Positions 45,733 through 56,033 of a DNA stretch of 64,000 nucleotides are shown piece by piece. The translations under genes were made by a program, and so were the position numbers. Under the pieces are notes generated by a model. It made no database searches and was not told where the DNA came from. It saw nothing but the letters and a program-made list of their open reading frames with translations. This DNA is from Pseudoalteromonas ostreae (GTDB taxonomy: Bacteria; Pseudomonadota; Gammaproteobacteria; Enterobacterales; Alteromonadaceae). Each line of letters begins with the position of its first letter. Within the stretch, counting starts at the first letter, position 1. Where the stretch lies: the NCBI RefSeq assembly GCF_018069805.1, contig NZ_JAGPYN010000019.1, forward strand, positions 1 to 64,000. Reading direction: 5' to 3'.

Positions 45733-46518
45733 ATGAGTGCTGTGATCAAGACCCCTGAAGAAATAGAGAAAATGCGTGTAGCCGGGCGCTTAGCGGCAGA
45801 TGTCCTGGAAATGATAGAGTCACATGTAGTTCCCGGTGTAACCACTGATGAACTAAATACAATTTGTCATAATTATATTGTCGATGTGCAAAAGGCAATT
45901 CCTGCGCCACTAAACTACCATGGTTTTCCTAAATCAATTTGCACCTCAGTAAACCATGTAATTTGCCATGGTATTCCTAACGACAAAGCATTAAAAGATG
46001 GCGACAGTGTCAATATCGATATCACGGTTATCAAAGATGGTTACCACGGCGACACCTCAAAAATGTTTCATGTTGGCACGCCAAACATCCAAGGAAAGCG
46101 CCTTGCTGAAGTAACGCAAGAAAGCCTTTATTTAGCAATAAAAATGGTTAAACCTGGTGTGCGTTTAGGTGATATTGGTGAAGCGATACAAAAATATGCT
46201 GAGGGCTTTAATTATTCTATCGTTCGTGAATATTGCGGCCACGGTATTGGTGCAGAATTTCACGAAGAGCCACAAATTATGCATTATGGCCGCGCTGGTA
46301 CTGGCGAAGCCCTAAAAGCCGGTATGTGTTTAACTATTGAACCAATGGTTAACGCGGGTAAACGCCAGTGTAAACTACTAAAAGATGACTGGACTGTGGT
46401 TACTAAAGACCGTAGTCTGTCTGCTCAGTGGGAACACACTTTATTAGTCACTGAAAAGGGTGTTGAAATTTTAACGCTTCGATCAGATGATACGATTGAC
46501 CGGATCATTGAACATTAA
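45733..46518 (+). CDS. map: Methionine aminopeptidase, type I
   Basis: ATG 45733 (MSAVIKTPEEIEKMRVAG) follows GGAG and gives 261 residues; a start at 45682 adds unrelated residues. Metal ligands are visible in NIDITVIKDGYHGDTSKMF (two Asp), GHGIGAEFHEEP (His, Glu) and QWEHTLLVTE (Glu). It removes the initiator methionine. It is divergent from rpsB, as in Escherichia coli, and is followed by glnD. Confidence 0.97.
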   Translation: MSAVIKTPEEIEKMRVAGRLAADVLEMIESHVVPGVTTDELNTICHNYIVDVQKAIPAPLNYHGFPKSICTSVNHVICHGIPNDKALKDGDSVNIDITVIKDGYHGDTSKMFHVGTPNIQGKRLAEVTQESLYLAIKMVKPGVRLGDIGEAIQKYAEGFNYSIVREYCGHGIGAEFHEEPQIMHYGRAGTGEALKAGMCLTIEPMVNAGKRQCKLLKDDWTVVTKDRSLSAQWEHTLLVTEKGVEILTLRSDDTIDRIIEH

Positions 46519-46570
46519 AGACTGACTCACCTAACTTAGAGTGAATTAGTGTGCTAAGGAGCCAGCCCAC

Positions 46571-49189
46571 GTGGCATTACCCAATAAAGTTAAAAAATTG
46601 CTCAGCGATGCTGAGCAATTAACTGATTATCGCGATTGTTCTCATTATTTTTATAAGTGGTTACAAAACGAGTTTTCAAAACAACCCGTCGGTAACTTGA
46701 TTAATGCCCGGGCTGAATTTATTGACCGTCTACTGATCAAACTGTTTCATGTTTATGATTTAGCCCATGAACCTGATTTAGCCTTGATAGCCGTGGGTGG
46801 ATATGGCCGCGGTGAGCTGCACCCCTATTCAGATATTGATTTTTTATTATTGGTTACCGAACAACCATCAGAGGCAATCTGTGAAAAAATAGGCCAGTTC
46901 GTTACTATGCTATGGGATCTCAATTTAGAGATTGGTCATAGTGTTCGTACCATTGAGCAAGCGATTGAGCAAAAGCGTGAAGACGTAACTTTTGCCACCA
47001 GCTTACTCGAAAGCCGCTTGCTGTTTGGTAACCATATCGAATACGAAAAACTCAAAGCGCATATTCTCGACACACCAATATGGCACTCTGACGAATTCTT
47101 TTTAGCAAAAGTAAACGAGCAACAACTACGTCATAAAAAATGTCACGGCACAGCATATAATCTCGAACCTAATATCAAAGAAAACCCCGGTGGCCTGCGA
47201 GATCTACAAACCATCATTTGGGTTGCTAAAAAGCATTTTCGGGCTGAAACCTTACAAGAGCTTATTAGCCACGGCTACCTCACTCATGAGGAATACCAAG
47301 AGCTACTTGAGTGTTTAGAAAATCTCTGGAATATCCGTTTTGCACTGCATTTAGCCGCTGGACGCTCAGAGAACCGGTTGTTATTTGATCATCAACCACT
47401 GGCCGCTGATTTACTTGGTTTTGGTAGCGATGGGAAAGCCTCTGTTGAGCGAATGATGAAGCGTTTATTTAGGATCATGAGCCGTGTTCGTGAGCTAAAT
47501 CAAATGTTGTTATCATATTTTGAACAAAGCATTTTGCCGGAAAGTAACGAACAAGCAGTGGTTGAACTCGATCGTAATTTTGAACGTGCTGGCCATCAAA
47601 TTAAAGTAAAAAATCCATCTGTATTTTTTCGCCGTGAACAACTGTTTGTATTATTTGAACATATTGCTGATAACCCTGAGATTACCCATATTTACCCAAG
47701 TACTATCCGTACCATTCGCCAAGTGCGACGTCGTCTTTTAGGAGATTTACAAGATTATGCCGCTTGTCGAGAAGCCTTTTTACGCTTAATTAAACACCCT
47801 AACGGCATGGGTCGTGCATTTACTTTAATGCACAAACACGGCATGTTAGCTGCGTACTTACCGCAGTGGCGTAATATTTTTGGCCAGATGCAGTTTGACT
47901 TATTTCACGCTTATACTGTGGATGAACATACTCATAAGTTGATCAACAATATTTATCAATATTTTGATAAAACAAACGTCAATGAGTTTCCTATTTGTTG
48001 TGAAATAGTCACCCGCATGGACAAGCCCGAGCTACTGTATTTAGCGGGTATCTTCCATGACATTGCCAAAGGCCGTGGTGGCGATCACTCAGAACTCGGG
48101 GCTGTTGACGCCATTGCATTTGCTAAATTACACCGTTTTTCTACTTCTGATGGTAAATTAATTGCTTGGCTTGTTAGTAATCATTTACTTATGTCTGTAA
48201 CTGCACAGCGTAAAGATATTAACGACCCAGATGTGATAAAAGACTTTGCTACGCGAGTTAAAACCGAGCGACAACTTGATTACCTATATTGCTTAACGGT
48301 GGCAGACATTCGCGCTACTAATGATAATTTGTGGAATGATTGGAAGAACACCCTATTGCGTGAGTTGTATCTACATACTCAGCGTGCTTTACGGCTCGGC
48401 CTTGAAAACCCAATGGATCAGCGCGACCAAATTCGCGATAAAAAGCACCAAGCCAAACAACGCCTCATCAACAATGGTTACATTGAAGAACAAATTGATT
48501 TAATTTGGAGCCGCTTTAAAGCAAATTACTTTACTGCCTTTAGTGAACAACAGCTATCATGGCACACCGAACATTTACTAAACTGTGACGATTTAAGCCA
48601 ACCCAGTGTTGCGGTATCAAATACAGCCATGCACGGCGGTACCCAAGTATTTGTCTACAGCCCCTACTCCGGTGCTTTATTTGCCCGTTTGGTCAGTGTG
48701 ATTGGCTCTAAAAAAGCGCAAATTCAACACGCCCAAGTACTCACCACTCGCGACGGCTATGTGCTGTTTAGCTTTGTAGTACTTGAAGTCAGTGGTGACC
48801 CGATTGCCAGCGCTCAAGCGCAGTCAATCAAACGCGGCCTTGATCAAGCACTTGCCGATCCGAAAAAGAAAATTCGCTTTAAAAAGAATCGCTCACAACG
48901 CTTTAAAGATTTTAATATTAAGCCAAAAATCATCTTGCGCCCTCACCCGCGTAAAGATCGCAGCTTAATCGAAATTCAAGCGGTAGATATCCCTGGTTTA
49001 TTAACCAAAATAGCCGAAGTGTTTCAAGCCCACTTATTACATATACACGCCGCGCGGATCACCACTGTAGGTGAACGTGCAGAAGATTTCTTCGTGGTAT
49101 CGAATAACGAATACCAAGCCCTTACCGATGAAGAACAAGCAAAAATTCATCAAGCATTGCGTAAAAAACTCAACGCAGAAACCGAATAA
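46571..49189 (+). CDS. glnD: [Protein-PII] uridylyltransferase / uridylyl-removing enzyme
   Basis: GTG 46571 follows AAGGAG. The 872-residue protein has a nucleotidyltransferase domain (VGGYGRGELHPYSDIDFLLL, about 75-95), an HD hydrolase domain (FHDIAKGRGGDHSELG, about 495-510) and two C-terminal ACT domains (about 685-865). It modifies PII proteins in response to glutamine to control nitrogen metabolism. It is in the map-glnD-dapD order. Confidence 0.97.
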   Translation: MALPNKVKKLLSDAEQLTDYRDCSHYFYKWLQNEFSKQPVGNLINARAEFIDRLLIKLFHVYDLAHEPDLALIAVGGYGRGELHPYSDIDFLLLVTEQPSEAICEKIGQFVTMLWDLNLEIGHSVRTIEQAIEQKREDVTFATSLLESRLLFGNHIEYEKLKAHILDTPIWHSDEFFLAKVNEQQLRHKKCHGTAYNLEPNIKENPGGLRDLQTIIWVAKKHFRAETLQELISHGYLTHEEYQELLECLENLWNIRFALHLAAGRSENRLLFDHQPLAADLLGFGSDGKASVERMMKRLFRIMSRVRELNQMLLSYFEQSILPESNEQAVVELDRNFERAGHQIKVKNPSVFFRREQLFVLFEHIADNPEITHIYPSTIRTIRQVRRRLLGDLQDYAACREAFLRLIKHPNGMGRAFTLMHKHGMLAAYLPQWRNIFGQMQFDLFHAYTVDEHTHKLINNIYQYFDKTNVNEFPICCEIVTRMDKPELLYLAGIFHDIAKGRGGDHSELGAVDAIAFAKLHRFSTSDGKLIAWLVSNHLLMSVTAQRKDINDPDVIKDFATRVKTERQLDYLYCLTVADIRATNDNLWNDWKNTLLRELYLHTQRALRLGLENPMDQRDQIRDKKHQAKQRLINNGYIEEQIDLIWSRFKANYFTAFSEQQLSWHTEHLLNCDDLSQPSVAVSNTAMHGGTQVFVYSPYSGALFARLVSVIGSKKAQIQHAQVLTTRDGYVLFSFVVLEVSGDPIASAQAQSIKRGLDQALADPKKKIRFKKNRSQRFKDFNIKPKIILRPHPRKDRSLIEIQAVDIPGLLTKIAEVFQAHLLHIHAARITTVGERAEDFFVVSNNEYQALTDEEQAKIHQALRKKLNAETE

Positions 49190-49198
49190 GAGGATCTT

Positions 49199-50026
49199 AT
49201 GTCAGATTTAAAAACCACCATTGAAAACGCCTGGGATAACCGCGATAACATCAGCCCAAGCACAGTATCTAGTGATGTAAAACAAGCCATCATCGATGTA
49301 CTTGAGCTACTTGATAGTGGTGCAGCCCGGGTTGCTGAAAAAATCAGTGGTGAATGGGTCGTCCACCAATGGCTTAAAAAAGCAGTTTTATTATCATTTC
49401 GCATTCGCGATAACCAACCAATGAACGACGGCGTAAACCAATTTTACGACAAAGTACCGCTGAAATTTAGCGACTATACGCCGGAACAATTTCAGCAAGG
49501 TGGCATGCGCGTAGTACCAAACGCCGTTGCCCGCAAAGGCAGCTTCGTCGGTAAAAACGTCGTATTAATGCCTTCTTATGTAAACATTGGTGCTTACGTT
49601 GATGATGGCACTATGGTTGATACATGGGCAACAGTGGGCTCATGTGCACAAATTGGTAAGAACGTACACTTATCAGGAGGTGTTGGCATAGGTGGCGTTT
49701 TAGAGCCGTTACAAGCGAATCCGACTATCATCGAAGACAACTGCTTTATTGGCGCACGTTCAGAAATTGTTGAAGGCGTTATTGTTGAAGAAGGTGCCGT
49801 TATTTCGATGGGTGTGTACATCAGTCAAAGCACGCGTATCTATGACCGTGAAACCGGCGAAATCCATTACGGCCGCGTACCAGCTGGTGCTGTTGTAGTG
49901 CCTGGCGCATTACCGTCAAAAGATGGTAGCCACAGTCTGTACGCAGCAATTATCGTGAAAAAAGTGGATCAACAAACCCGCGAAAAAGTGGGAATTAATG
50001 CCTTATTGAGATCGATAGACGAATAG
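49199..50026 (+). CDS. dapD: 2,3,4,5-tetrahydropyridine-2,6-dicarboxylate N-succinyltransferase
   Basis: The 275-residue left-handed beta-helix enzyme has [12 protein letters not shown] and [30 protein letters not shown]. It catalyses the succinyl step of lysine and diaminopimelate synthesis. It starts nine bases after glnD with GAGG upstream and ends before a clear terminator. Confidence 0.97.
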   Translation: MSDLKTTIENAWDNRDNISPSTVSSDVKQAIIDVLELLDSGAARVAEKISGEWVVHQWLKKAVLLSFRIRDNQPMNDGVNQFYDKVPLKFSDYTPEQFQQGGMRVVPNAVARKGSFVGKNVVLMPSYVNIGAYVDDGTMVDTWATVGSCAQIGKNVHLSGGVGIGGVLEPLQANPTIIEDNCFIGARSEIVEGVIVEEGAVISMGVYISQSTRIYDRETGEIHYGRVPAGAVVVPGALPSKDGSHSLYAAIIVKKVDQQTREKVGINALLRSIDE

Positions 50027-50078
50027 TAAAAAGCTGTAAATTTTTAAGCTGATTTGCATTAACAGTAAATAAATGAAG

Positions 50079-50108
50079 GCCCTAAACCTGTACAGATTTA
50101 GGGCTTTT
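50079..50108 (+). terminator. Terminator after dapD
   Basis: GCCCTAAA (50079-50086) and TTTAGGGC (50097-50104), followed by TTTT. Confidence 0.9.
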
Positions 50109-50253
50109 GAGCTGTGTTATTTTCGCTTTTATAGATAAATATTACCATTAGATACAATATGACTAAAAGAACTTAATATGGATTATTAACTTTGATTTGT
50201 CTGACTGCGACAACTATAATTATCAATCATATTATTAAGTAATTGAGATCAAG

Positions 50254-51267
50254 TTGTTACGGCTTTTCGTTATATTTTGGTTCCTGTTACTTGGTTTTCA
50301 GCAAGCTTTTGCTACTGAACTAAGCACTTTTGAAAATAAGTTAAACGAAGCTGAAGACTACCTTGTGGTCAACCCAGCACAATCTATTATTATTCTTGAA
50401 AATCTTGACGATATCGATAAAGTTTCACCTGAGTTATTTATTCGGTGGCATCTTATTAACGCCCGAGCAGCCGTTCCGACCAGCCAATTTTACCGTCTTC
50501 ATCAGTCTGTAGATGCGATATTTAGTCAGCAGCAAGCCCCTTATTTCAAAAAGAAAATAACGTCTATTATGAGTGCATTAGGTATTTGGCTCCGCTATGC
50601 GGAGTATTTAGATGATGCGCAACTAAGTTTTCAATGTGGTTATAAATACGCTGCAAATGATCGTCAACGCTTGACGCTTACCAACAGTATGGCACTTGTC
50701 GCTATGGCACAAAATAACAATGACGAAGCGCGTAACCTATATGCCGAAAGCTATAATTTCACGGTGCGTTTAAACCTCCCTAACGTTGTCGCCATGATAG
50801 AAAGTAACCTGGGCTATTTGGCACTTGATGAGAATAAAATCCCAGAAGCTGAACATTATTTTCGTAGTGCCTTAAGCCGTTATCAAATTATTGACAAACG
50901 TGCAGGGCAAATTTCTGCAGGATTAAATTTGTTAATGGTATTTTTGATTCAAGATCAAACAATAAACTTTGAAAGGTTATACGGACCCACATCTACTTTA
51001 ACCCATGCCTTTCCCAATGAGGCTAAACAAGCTTTATTACTGTGGCTGGAAATGCGTTTTAAAAAACTTAAAGGAAATTATGTTAGCCGAAAAGACATAG
51101 CACAATTGCAAATAGCTTACGAGCAATTAGAAAGCGATCAAATGAAAACCTTTGTACACCGTTACTTTGCTAAAAAGCTCGAAGTCCCTATCGTACCACC
51201 AAAGAAAATCCTCCCTAAAAAGTTTACTCGTTCTTGGTTTAAGTTAGTTAAAAAATGTCAGTGGTAA
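50254..51267 (+). CDS. Exported TPR-like protein, function unknown
   Basis: The only sensible start is TTG 50254, since the signal peptide begins there (LRLFVIFWFLLLGFQQAFA). The 337-residue product is helical, with pairs such as AMVAMAQNNNDEARNLYAESYNF and SNLGYLALDENKIPEAEHYFRSALSRY, typical of TPR repeats (about 150-215). No output domain follows; the protein ends in a basic stretch just before a truncated transporter gene. TPR proteins of this shape are often the input part of larger signalling proteins, so C-terminal truncation is possible. It is not a recognised family. Confidence 0.65.
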   Translation: MLRLFVIFWFLLLGFQQAFATELSTFENKLNEAEDYLVVNPAQSIIILENLDDIDKVSPELFIRWHLINARAAVPTSQFYRLHQSVDAIFSQQQAPYFKKKITSIMSALGIWLRYAEYLDDAQLSFQCGYKYAANDRQRLTLTNSMALVAMAQNNNDEARNLYAESYNFTVRLNLPNVVAMIESNLGYLALDENKIPEAEHYFRSALSRYQIIDKRAGQISAGLNLLMVFLIQDQTINFERLYGPTSTLTHAFPNEAKQALLLWLEMRFKKLKGNYVSRKDIAQLQIAYEQLESDQMKTFVHRYFAKKLEVPIVPPKKILPKKFTRSWFKLVKKCQW

Positions 51268-51792
51268 TTGTTGGTGACACTTTACAACACTTCCCTTTTT
51301 TCTTATTACCAACTGGGCGGATTTAATTTCGCAGCGCTGGGGTTCACGCCTGAGCAATTTGGTTACAGTGGGATTTTTTTGGGACTTGGCTCACTGCTGG
51401 GGAGTTATCTTAACAACGGCTTGCTGGCGAAGCATGTGTCGCAGCATTTGCTGTTGCAAGCTGCCGCGACTTTACTCACGTTGGGTGCTGTCGGTGTTTA
51501 CCTAATACAAGATTCGATTTGGTTTATCGCGCCAATGATGATCGTCGTGATGGCTTTCGCCATTGCGATCCCCAATGTACTCAGTATGGCTTTAAGTGAC
51601 TACAAACACCAAGTAGGGAGTGCCGCAGCGCTATTTGGACTTATTTATTACCTTTTGATTGGCAATGGTTTGGGACTGGCCGGTGCAGCTCAAAATCTAG
51701 GTTTGGTCTTGATTGCTTGTGGCGTTGGTACATTAGTCGTTACATTATCACGCAGTGCATTAAGCACTATAGTCGTTAAACAAATCGATTGA
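51268..51792 (+). pseudogene. C-terminal remnant of an MFS drug exporter (Bcr/CflA-like)
   Basis: The 174 residues resemble only the second half of a 12-helix MFS exporter: FTPEQFGYSGIFLGLGSLLGSY, IPNVLSMALSDYKHQVGSAAALFGLIYYLLIGNGLGLAG, and about five hydrophobic helices. The first six helices are absent, and coding starts directly after the TPR gene stop, at a TTG without a ribosome site. A deletion joining two genes is the simplest reading. It is not expected to transport. Confidence 0.75.
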
Positions 51793-51860
51793 ATTTAGTG
51801 ACGCGGCAACGAGCTGATCTTGGGATAGATGTTAAGTTCATTTTTAAACGATAGTCAGGT

Positions 51861-52024
51861 TATACCAATCGTGTTAAGTTACTGACCATTTATAGCCACA
51901 GATAAATGGAGTGATAACAAGGCATAAATTTTGACATGCAGTTGTTCTACTTGAAAAAATTATAACGCAGTTAGCGCTTTATTTAGCTCGCTAGAATGGT
52001 TAAATATTTAAGTCGATTGGTATT
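51861..52024. repeat. MITE-like palindromic element
   Basis: ATACCAATCG (51862-51871) and CGATTGGTAT (52014-52023) are perfect inverted ends of a roughly 160-bp AT-rich unit with no ORF. Elements with these ends are common in Pseudoalteromonas and relatives (from memory). It sits just after the MFS remnant. Confidence 0.65.
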
Positions 52025-52033
52025 AAGTACTCT

Positions 52034-53062
52034 TTACCACTTCGCATAGTGGTCTTCGGTAAATCCCCATTCGCCGTTAAGTGTGATAACTTCGTCTGCA
52101 AGAGTTATTTCACCATAGTAACGGCCGAAGTGTTGAGTGAAGTTAGTCGCGATAATAATTAAGTTGGTTTTATCTTGGCGTTTACCTGCGGGTTCGAAGT
52201 ATAAATTGATGATACCGTCGTTTGAACGCAGCCGCCATTTACTCGTTGCTTTAGCATTACCATAGCGCTCAAATTGAAAATCGACCATATCAATTTTATA
52301 AAGCGTGCCATCGAGCCACAAGGCGTTTTCGGTAAAACCTGTTTCAATAACCCCCGCACTTAAATTTAAACCTAAGCGGCGGCCATCGGCTAATGTGCAG
52401 GCTAAACTCCCCCAGTTCCAAAAGGTTTCGCGACGCATGAAACCCGCGCTCCAATCAACACTTGCCAGTACTTTAAGCTCTTCAAATACATATTTGTTAC
52501 CACGCCACTGAAGTGTTCCAGTACAGGGTAATGCGGCAGTTTTTTGGGTAAAATGAAAGCCTGTAAAACCGGCACGAACACACACCGCAAGCGGGTTATA
52601 ATTTATCGATTCATCAATACAGGCACTAATTTTCAGCCCGGACTTTAAATTTACCTCTACCGAGCGTATTTGCGGCTTAGCGGTTGTATTAATAGTTACG
52701 CTGTTACGCCCTTTTCGAAAAGTCGCTTGCCCGGTGTTTGGTGTGCTATCAATACACGTATTTAAAGCCAGTAAGCTGATAAAACTGACTTCATCGAATT
52801 CTGTCGTTTGTGGGTCGTATACATATACAAAACAGTGACTCGCAATTTTTAAATCAACAATCGCTAAACCAATAATTAACTGCTCACAACTCAAACTAAT
52901 AAATTGAAATTGATTAAAGCTTAACTTTTTAAAAAGCGAACTTCTGGATTTACCCATAGTACTACGCAGGTCAAAACCCAAGTAATTGATGTCATCTACT
53001 CCATCTGGAAAAATACCAAAGTCGACTTGTCCATCTTGGTCGATCAACTCTTTTTTAGCCAT
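52034..53062 (-). CDS. DUF2804 family protein
   Basis: The 342-residue protein has the pattern of DUF2804: YLGFDLRSTMGKSRSSLFKKLSFNQFQFISL at the N-terminus, DWSAGFMRRETFWNWGSLACTLADGRRLGLNL in the middle and HFGRYYGEITLADE near the end. No signal peptide or membrane helix is seen. The function is unknown; the fold resembles lipocalin-like hydroxyneurosporene synthase relatives only in general terms. It is a single gene. Confidence 0.8.
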   Translation of the reverse strand: MAKKELIDQDGQVDFGIFPDGVDDINYLGFDLRSTMGKSRSSLFKKLSFNQFQFISLSCEQLIIGLAIVDLKIASHCFVYVYDPQTTEFDEVSFISLLALNTCIDSTPNTGQATFRKGRNSVTINTTAKPQIRSVEVNLKSGLKISACIDESINYNPLAVCVRAGFTGFHFTQKTAALPCTGTLQWRGNKYVFEELKVLASVDWSAGFMRRETFWNWGSLACTLADGRRLGLNLSAGVIETGFTENALWLDGTLYKIDMVDFQFERYGNAKATSKWRLRSNDGIINLYFEPAGKRQDKTNLIIIATNFTQHFGRYYGEITLADEVITLNGEWGFTEDHYAKW

Positions 53063-53372
53063 ATAAAAAGCTTCCTTTAGTATCTAAAATACAATCATTC
53101 GCTTATTAACCTCGTACAGTAAACCTACAAACGCAAATAATATAAATTTATCATGCTGATATTAAATTTAGCTCAGAGCAACTTAAAGCTTACCGTTTAA
53201 AACTTAACACATTACAGCCAAATCCACTGATATCTATTGGTTTAATTTGTTCGCCTTTACCACTGTGATCGTCATGCTTGATGATAGGTTTGAGTGTACA
53301 AATAAAAATCGTGAATAAAAAGCCCGTTAAAGTAACTTAACGGGCTGATATTAATCTTCAATCTTCAAAAAA
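53063..53372. other. Intergenic region between DUF2804 gene and mrpG
   Basis: No ORF is supported in these 310 bases. Apart from the mrp terminator listed separately, nothing was recognised. Confidence 0.6.
53316..53346 (-). terminator. Terminator of the mrp operon
   Basis: AGCCCGTTAA and TTAACGGGCT pair over ten bp, followed on the - strand by TTTTT. Confidence 0.9.
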
Positions 53373-53705
53373 TTAATCGTCTTCGATGTTATCCAAACCT
53401 TTGGTGCCATCCTTAGCTTTTAGTTTATGGTGTATTGCTGATTTTATTAGCATGTAACCGCTGATCGGTGCGGTGATCAATAAGAAAATTGAGATCAATA
53501 ATTCTTTGACACTAACGCCATCTTGCGTGTTACTAAAAAATACCATCGCGGCGATTAGCATTCCAGCCATGCCAAGGGTTGTTGCTTTTGTAGGACCATG
53601 CAGACGCATAAAAAAGTCCGGCATTTTGATAAGGCCTATCGAGCCTATTAATATAAATACACCACCGATTAATAATAATATAGAAACTATCCATTCACTG
53701 ATCAT
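53373..53705 (-). CDS. mrpG: Mrp Na+/H+ antiporter subunit G
   Basis: The 110-residue protein has three hydrophobic helices and the conserved GSIGLIKMPDFFMRLHGPTKATTLG segment. It is a small membrane subunit needed for Mrp complex assembly. It lies 11 bp after mrpF and is the last gene before the operon terminator. Confidence 0.93.
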   Translation of the reverse strand: MISEWIVSILLLIGGVFILIGSIGLIKMPDFFMRLHGPTKATTLGMAGMLIAAMVFFSNTQDGVSVKELLISIFLLITAPISGYMLIKSAIHHKLKAKDGTKGLDNIEDD

Positions 53706-53716
53706 GTTATTACCCT

Positions 53717-53986
53717 TTATTCGATGATGTCGCCACGTAACAAGTACTTACATACCGCTACTGTACTTACAAAGCCAAGCATCGCGATTAACAGTGCAGC
53801 TTCAAAATACAATCCTGTGCCCATACTCATGCCGTATAAAATAATTAACGCTATGGTATTAATATACATAGTATCTAGCGCTAAAATGCGATCAGGTACC
53901 GAAGGGCCGACCACCAAACGCCATAAGTTCAGCAGTAGCGATAAACCAATCATGGCAAAAACAATTAAAAAGACTGTTTCTAACAT
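53717..53986 (-). CDS. mrpF: Mrp Na+/H+ antiporter subunit F
   Basis: The 89-residue protein has three hydrophobic helices and the conserved GPSVPDRILALDTMYIN motif. It overlaps mrpE by 7 bp. Confidence 0.93.
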   Translation of the reverse strand: MLETVFLIVFAMIGLSLLLNLWRLVVGPSVPDRILALDTMYINTIALIILYGMSMGTGLYFEAALLIAMLGFVSTVAVCKYLLRGDIIE

Positions 53987-54516
53987 TGAAATATCTCCTT
54001 AAGTGGTGCTTCGTAACGTTGTTTAATGGTGTCGATCAACGCTTGCTCGTCATCTAAATCTAATACATGAATAAGCAAATAACGCTGCGTTGGTTGCTCC
54101 CCTTCAGCGAGAGATTCAGGTATCGGGTATACCTCAGCACTTACGGTGCCCGGTGTAAGCGACACTGTGCTTGCCAAAATAGTGATAGGCATGGCATGAC
54201 TGAGCTCTATTGGTACTTTTACAAATGCGGGACGCAGTTTTTTAACTGGCCCTAAGATAAGCAATGCGACTTGCATATTGGCGGTAATAATATCGTACAT
54301 CACGATAATTAACTGCTTTAGCGCTAAACCGGGCTTAATAATAAGCGGTTGCGGTTCACGAAATGGAAAACTGACTAAAGGAATTAAAATAGCGAATATC
54401 ACAGCCAACACTATATGACCAACCGATACGCTGTTATTAAGTAGCAGCCATACGACAAACAATAATGCACTGCGAAAAGGTGTTGCTAACCAACGAAAAC
54501 GTGATTCTAAACGCAT
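53980..54516 (-). CDS. mrpE: Mrp Na+/H+ antiporter subunit E
   Basis: The 178-residue protein has N-terminal hydrophobic helices and a soluble C-terminal domain with ITILASTVSLTPGTVSAEV and LLIHVLDLDD, the MrpE signature. Its ATG shares a base with the mrpD stop. Confidence 0.92.
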   Translation of the reverse strand: MRLESRFRWLATPFRSALLFVVWLLLNNSVSVGHIVLAVIFAILIPLVSFPFREPQPLIIKPGLALKQLIIVMYDIITANMQVALLILGPVKKLRPAFVKVPIELSHAMPITILASTVSLTPGTVSAEVYPIPESLAEGEQPTQRYLLIHVLDLDDEQALIDTIKQRYEAPLKEIFQC

Positions 54517-56033
54517 TATAAGCCCCCTCCAAGTACCGCATTAATACCACCGGTAATATTATGCAATTGCGTAGCAGCAGCAATCATATATTCACTTACT
54601 GCGCCGCCAAAGATCACTAACAAAGGCGAACAAACTAATAAAGCAATTATTGCTGTGACCTGCAATGGATGTGCTTTTACTCCTTCAGTCGGTTCACTGT
54701 CTTGGTGTTTTCGTTCCCAAAATAAGGTAGTACCTGCTCGAGATAATGCGACCAATAATGCAAAGCTGGCAAGCAAGTAAACTGGCCAAAATAGTAATGC
54801 TTTTTCGCTATCTAAGGTGGTTTTTAAAATCCATACTTTACCAACAAACCCTGACAGTGGGGGCATGCCGACTACAGCTAAAGCAGCAATAATAAAGCAC
54901 GTGCCTAATAAATATGGTTGCGCTACGCCGCGTCCTGACGCTAAACGATCTGCAACCTTACCACGCTGATGAGCAATCAGGTCGGCCACTAAAAATAAAG
55001 CCGCGCACACTAAGGTTGAATGCACTAAGTAATACAACAGCGCCGCTGTGGCATTCACGTTTTGTAATGCAACTAAGGCCACTAACGTCCCCACCGATAC
55101 AATCACTAAATTAGCAGTAAGCTTGCGTAAATCTTGCGCGGCAACAACACCAATGGAGCCAACTATAATAGTTGCAACGGCCAAGCCCCACAACCAAGGT
55201 TGTGCCATGTGTGCAAGTTGCCCTGCTTCATCACCAAAGATAACGGTATAGACACGCAGCATGGCGTATACACCCACTTTAGTCATAATTGCGAATAACG
55301 CCGCCACCACAGGCATTGCACTCGCGTAAGTATTAGGTAACCACAAGTGCAGCGGTAACAATGCGCCTTTTAGCGCAAAAACAACCATCAGTAACAACCC
55401 ACCAATTTTTGCAAGGTAGACGTCATCGCCCTGTAACTGCGACACTTTTTGTGCCATATCGGCAATATTCAACGTGCCTAAGACACCATATAAAATACCC
55501 AGTGCAATCAAAAACACACTCGAACCAATCAAGTTTAAACTCACGTATTGAATGGCTGATCGTGTTTTGTGTTTATCGCCGTTATGCATTAGTAATGAGT
55601 AGGAAGCAATTAACAGCACTTCAAAAAATACAAACAGGTTGAATAAATCCCCCGTTAAAAACGCACCGTTAACGCCCAGTACCAAAAAGTGTACTAATGG
55701 ATGAAAAAAGCCCCCTTTTTCATCATCCCCCATACAGCTGTATACAGTAACAGCCAAACCTAAAAATGACGTTAATAACACCAGCAGAACTGACACTAAA
55801 TCAGCAACCAACACGATCCCAAATGGCGCTTGCCAGTCGCCGATGGCATACACAATAATGCCTGACTGGAAAACTTGCCATAATAATAGCGCACTAACTA
55901 AGGTGCTTAATAATGCCATGACTACAGAGGCAACACGACGAATAGGAATACTTTTCCCACAAGGGGGTAGCAGTAAAATAATGCCGGCAAGCATAGGTAG
56001 TAAAATTGGCCAAGAAGCTAGATGCTGGATCAT
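54516..56033 (-). CDS. mrpD: Mrp Na+/H+ antiporter subunit D
   Basis: The 505-residue protein is a NuoN/NuoM-like transporter of about 14 helices with FVFFEVLLIASYSLL, the lysine segment VVFALKGALLPLHLWLPNTYASA and MPPLSGFVGKVWIL. It is one of the two ion- or proton-translocating modules of the complex. It overlaps mrpC by 4 bp (ATGA). Confidence 0.95.
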   Translation of the reverse strand: MIQHLASWPILLPMLAGIILLLPPCGKSIPIRRVASVVMALLSTLVSALLLWQVFQSGIIVYAIGDWQAPFGIVLVADLVSVLLVLLTSFLGLAVTVYSCMGDDEKGGFFHPLVHFLVLGVNGAFLTGDLFNLFVFFEVLLIASYSLLMHNGDKHKTRSAIQYVSLNLIGSSVFLIALGILYGVLGTLNIADMAQKVSQLQGDDVYLAKIGGLLLMVVFALKGALLPLHLWLPNTYASAMPVVAALFAIMTKVGVYAMLRVYTVIFGDEAGQLAHMAQPWLWGLAVATIIVGSIGVVAAQDLRKLTANLVIVSVGTLVALVALQNVNATAALLYYLVHSTLVCAALFLVADLIAHQRGKVADRLASGRGVAQPYLLGTCFIIAALAVVGMPPLSGFVGKVWILKTTLDSEKALLFWPVYLLASFALLVALSRAGTTLFWERKHQDSEPTEGVKAHPLQVTAIIALLVCSPLLVIFGGAVSEYMIAAATQLHNITGGINAVLGGGL

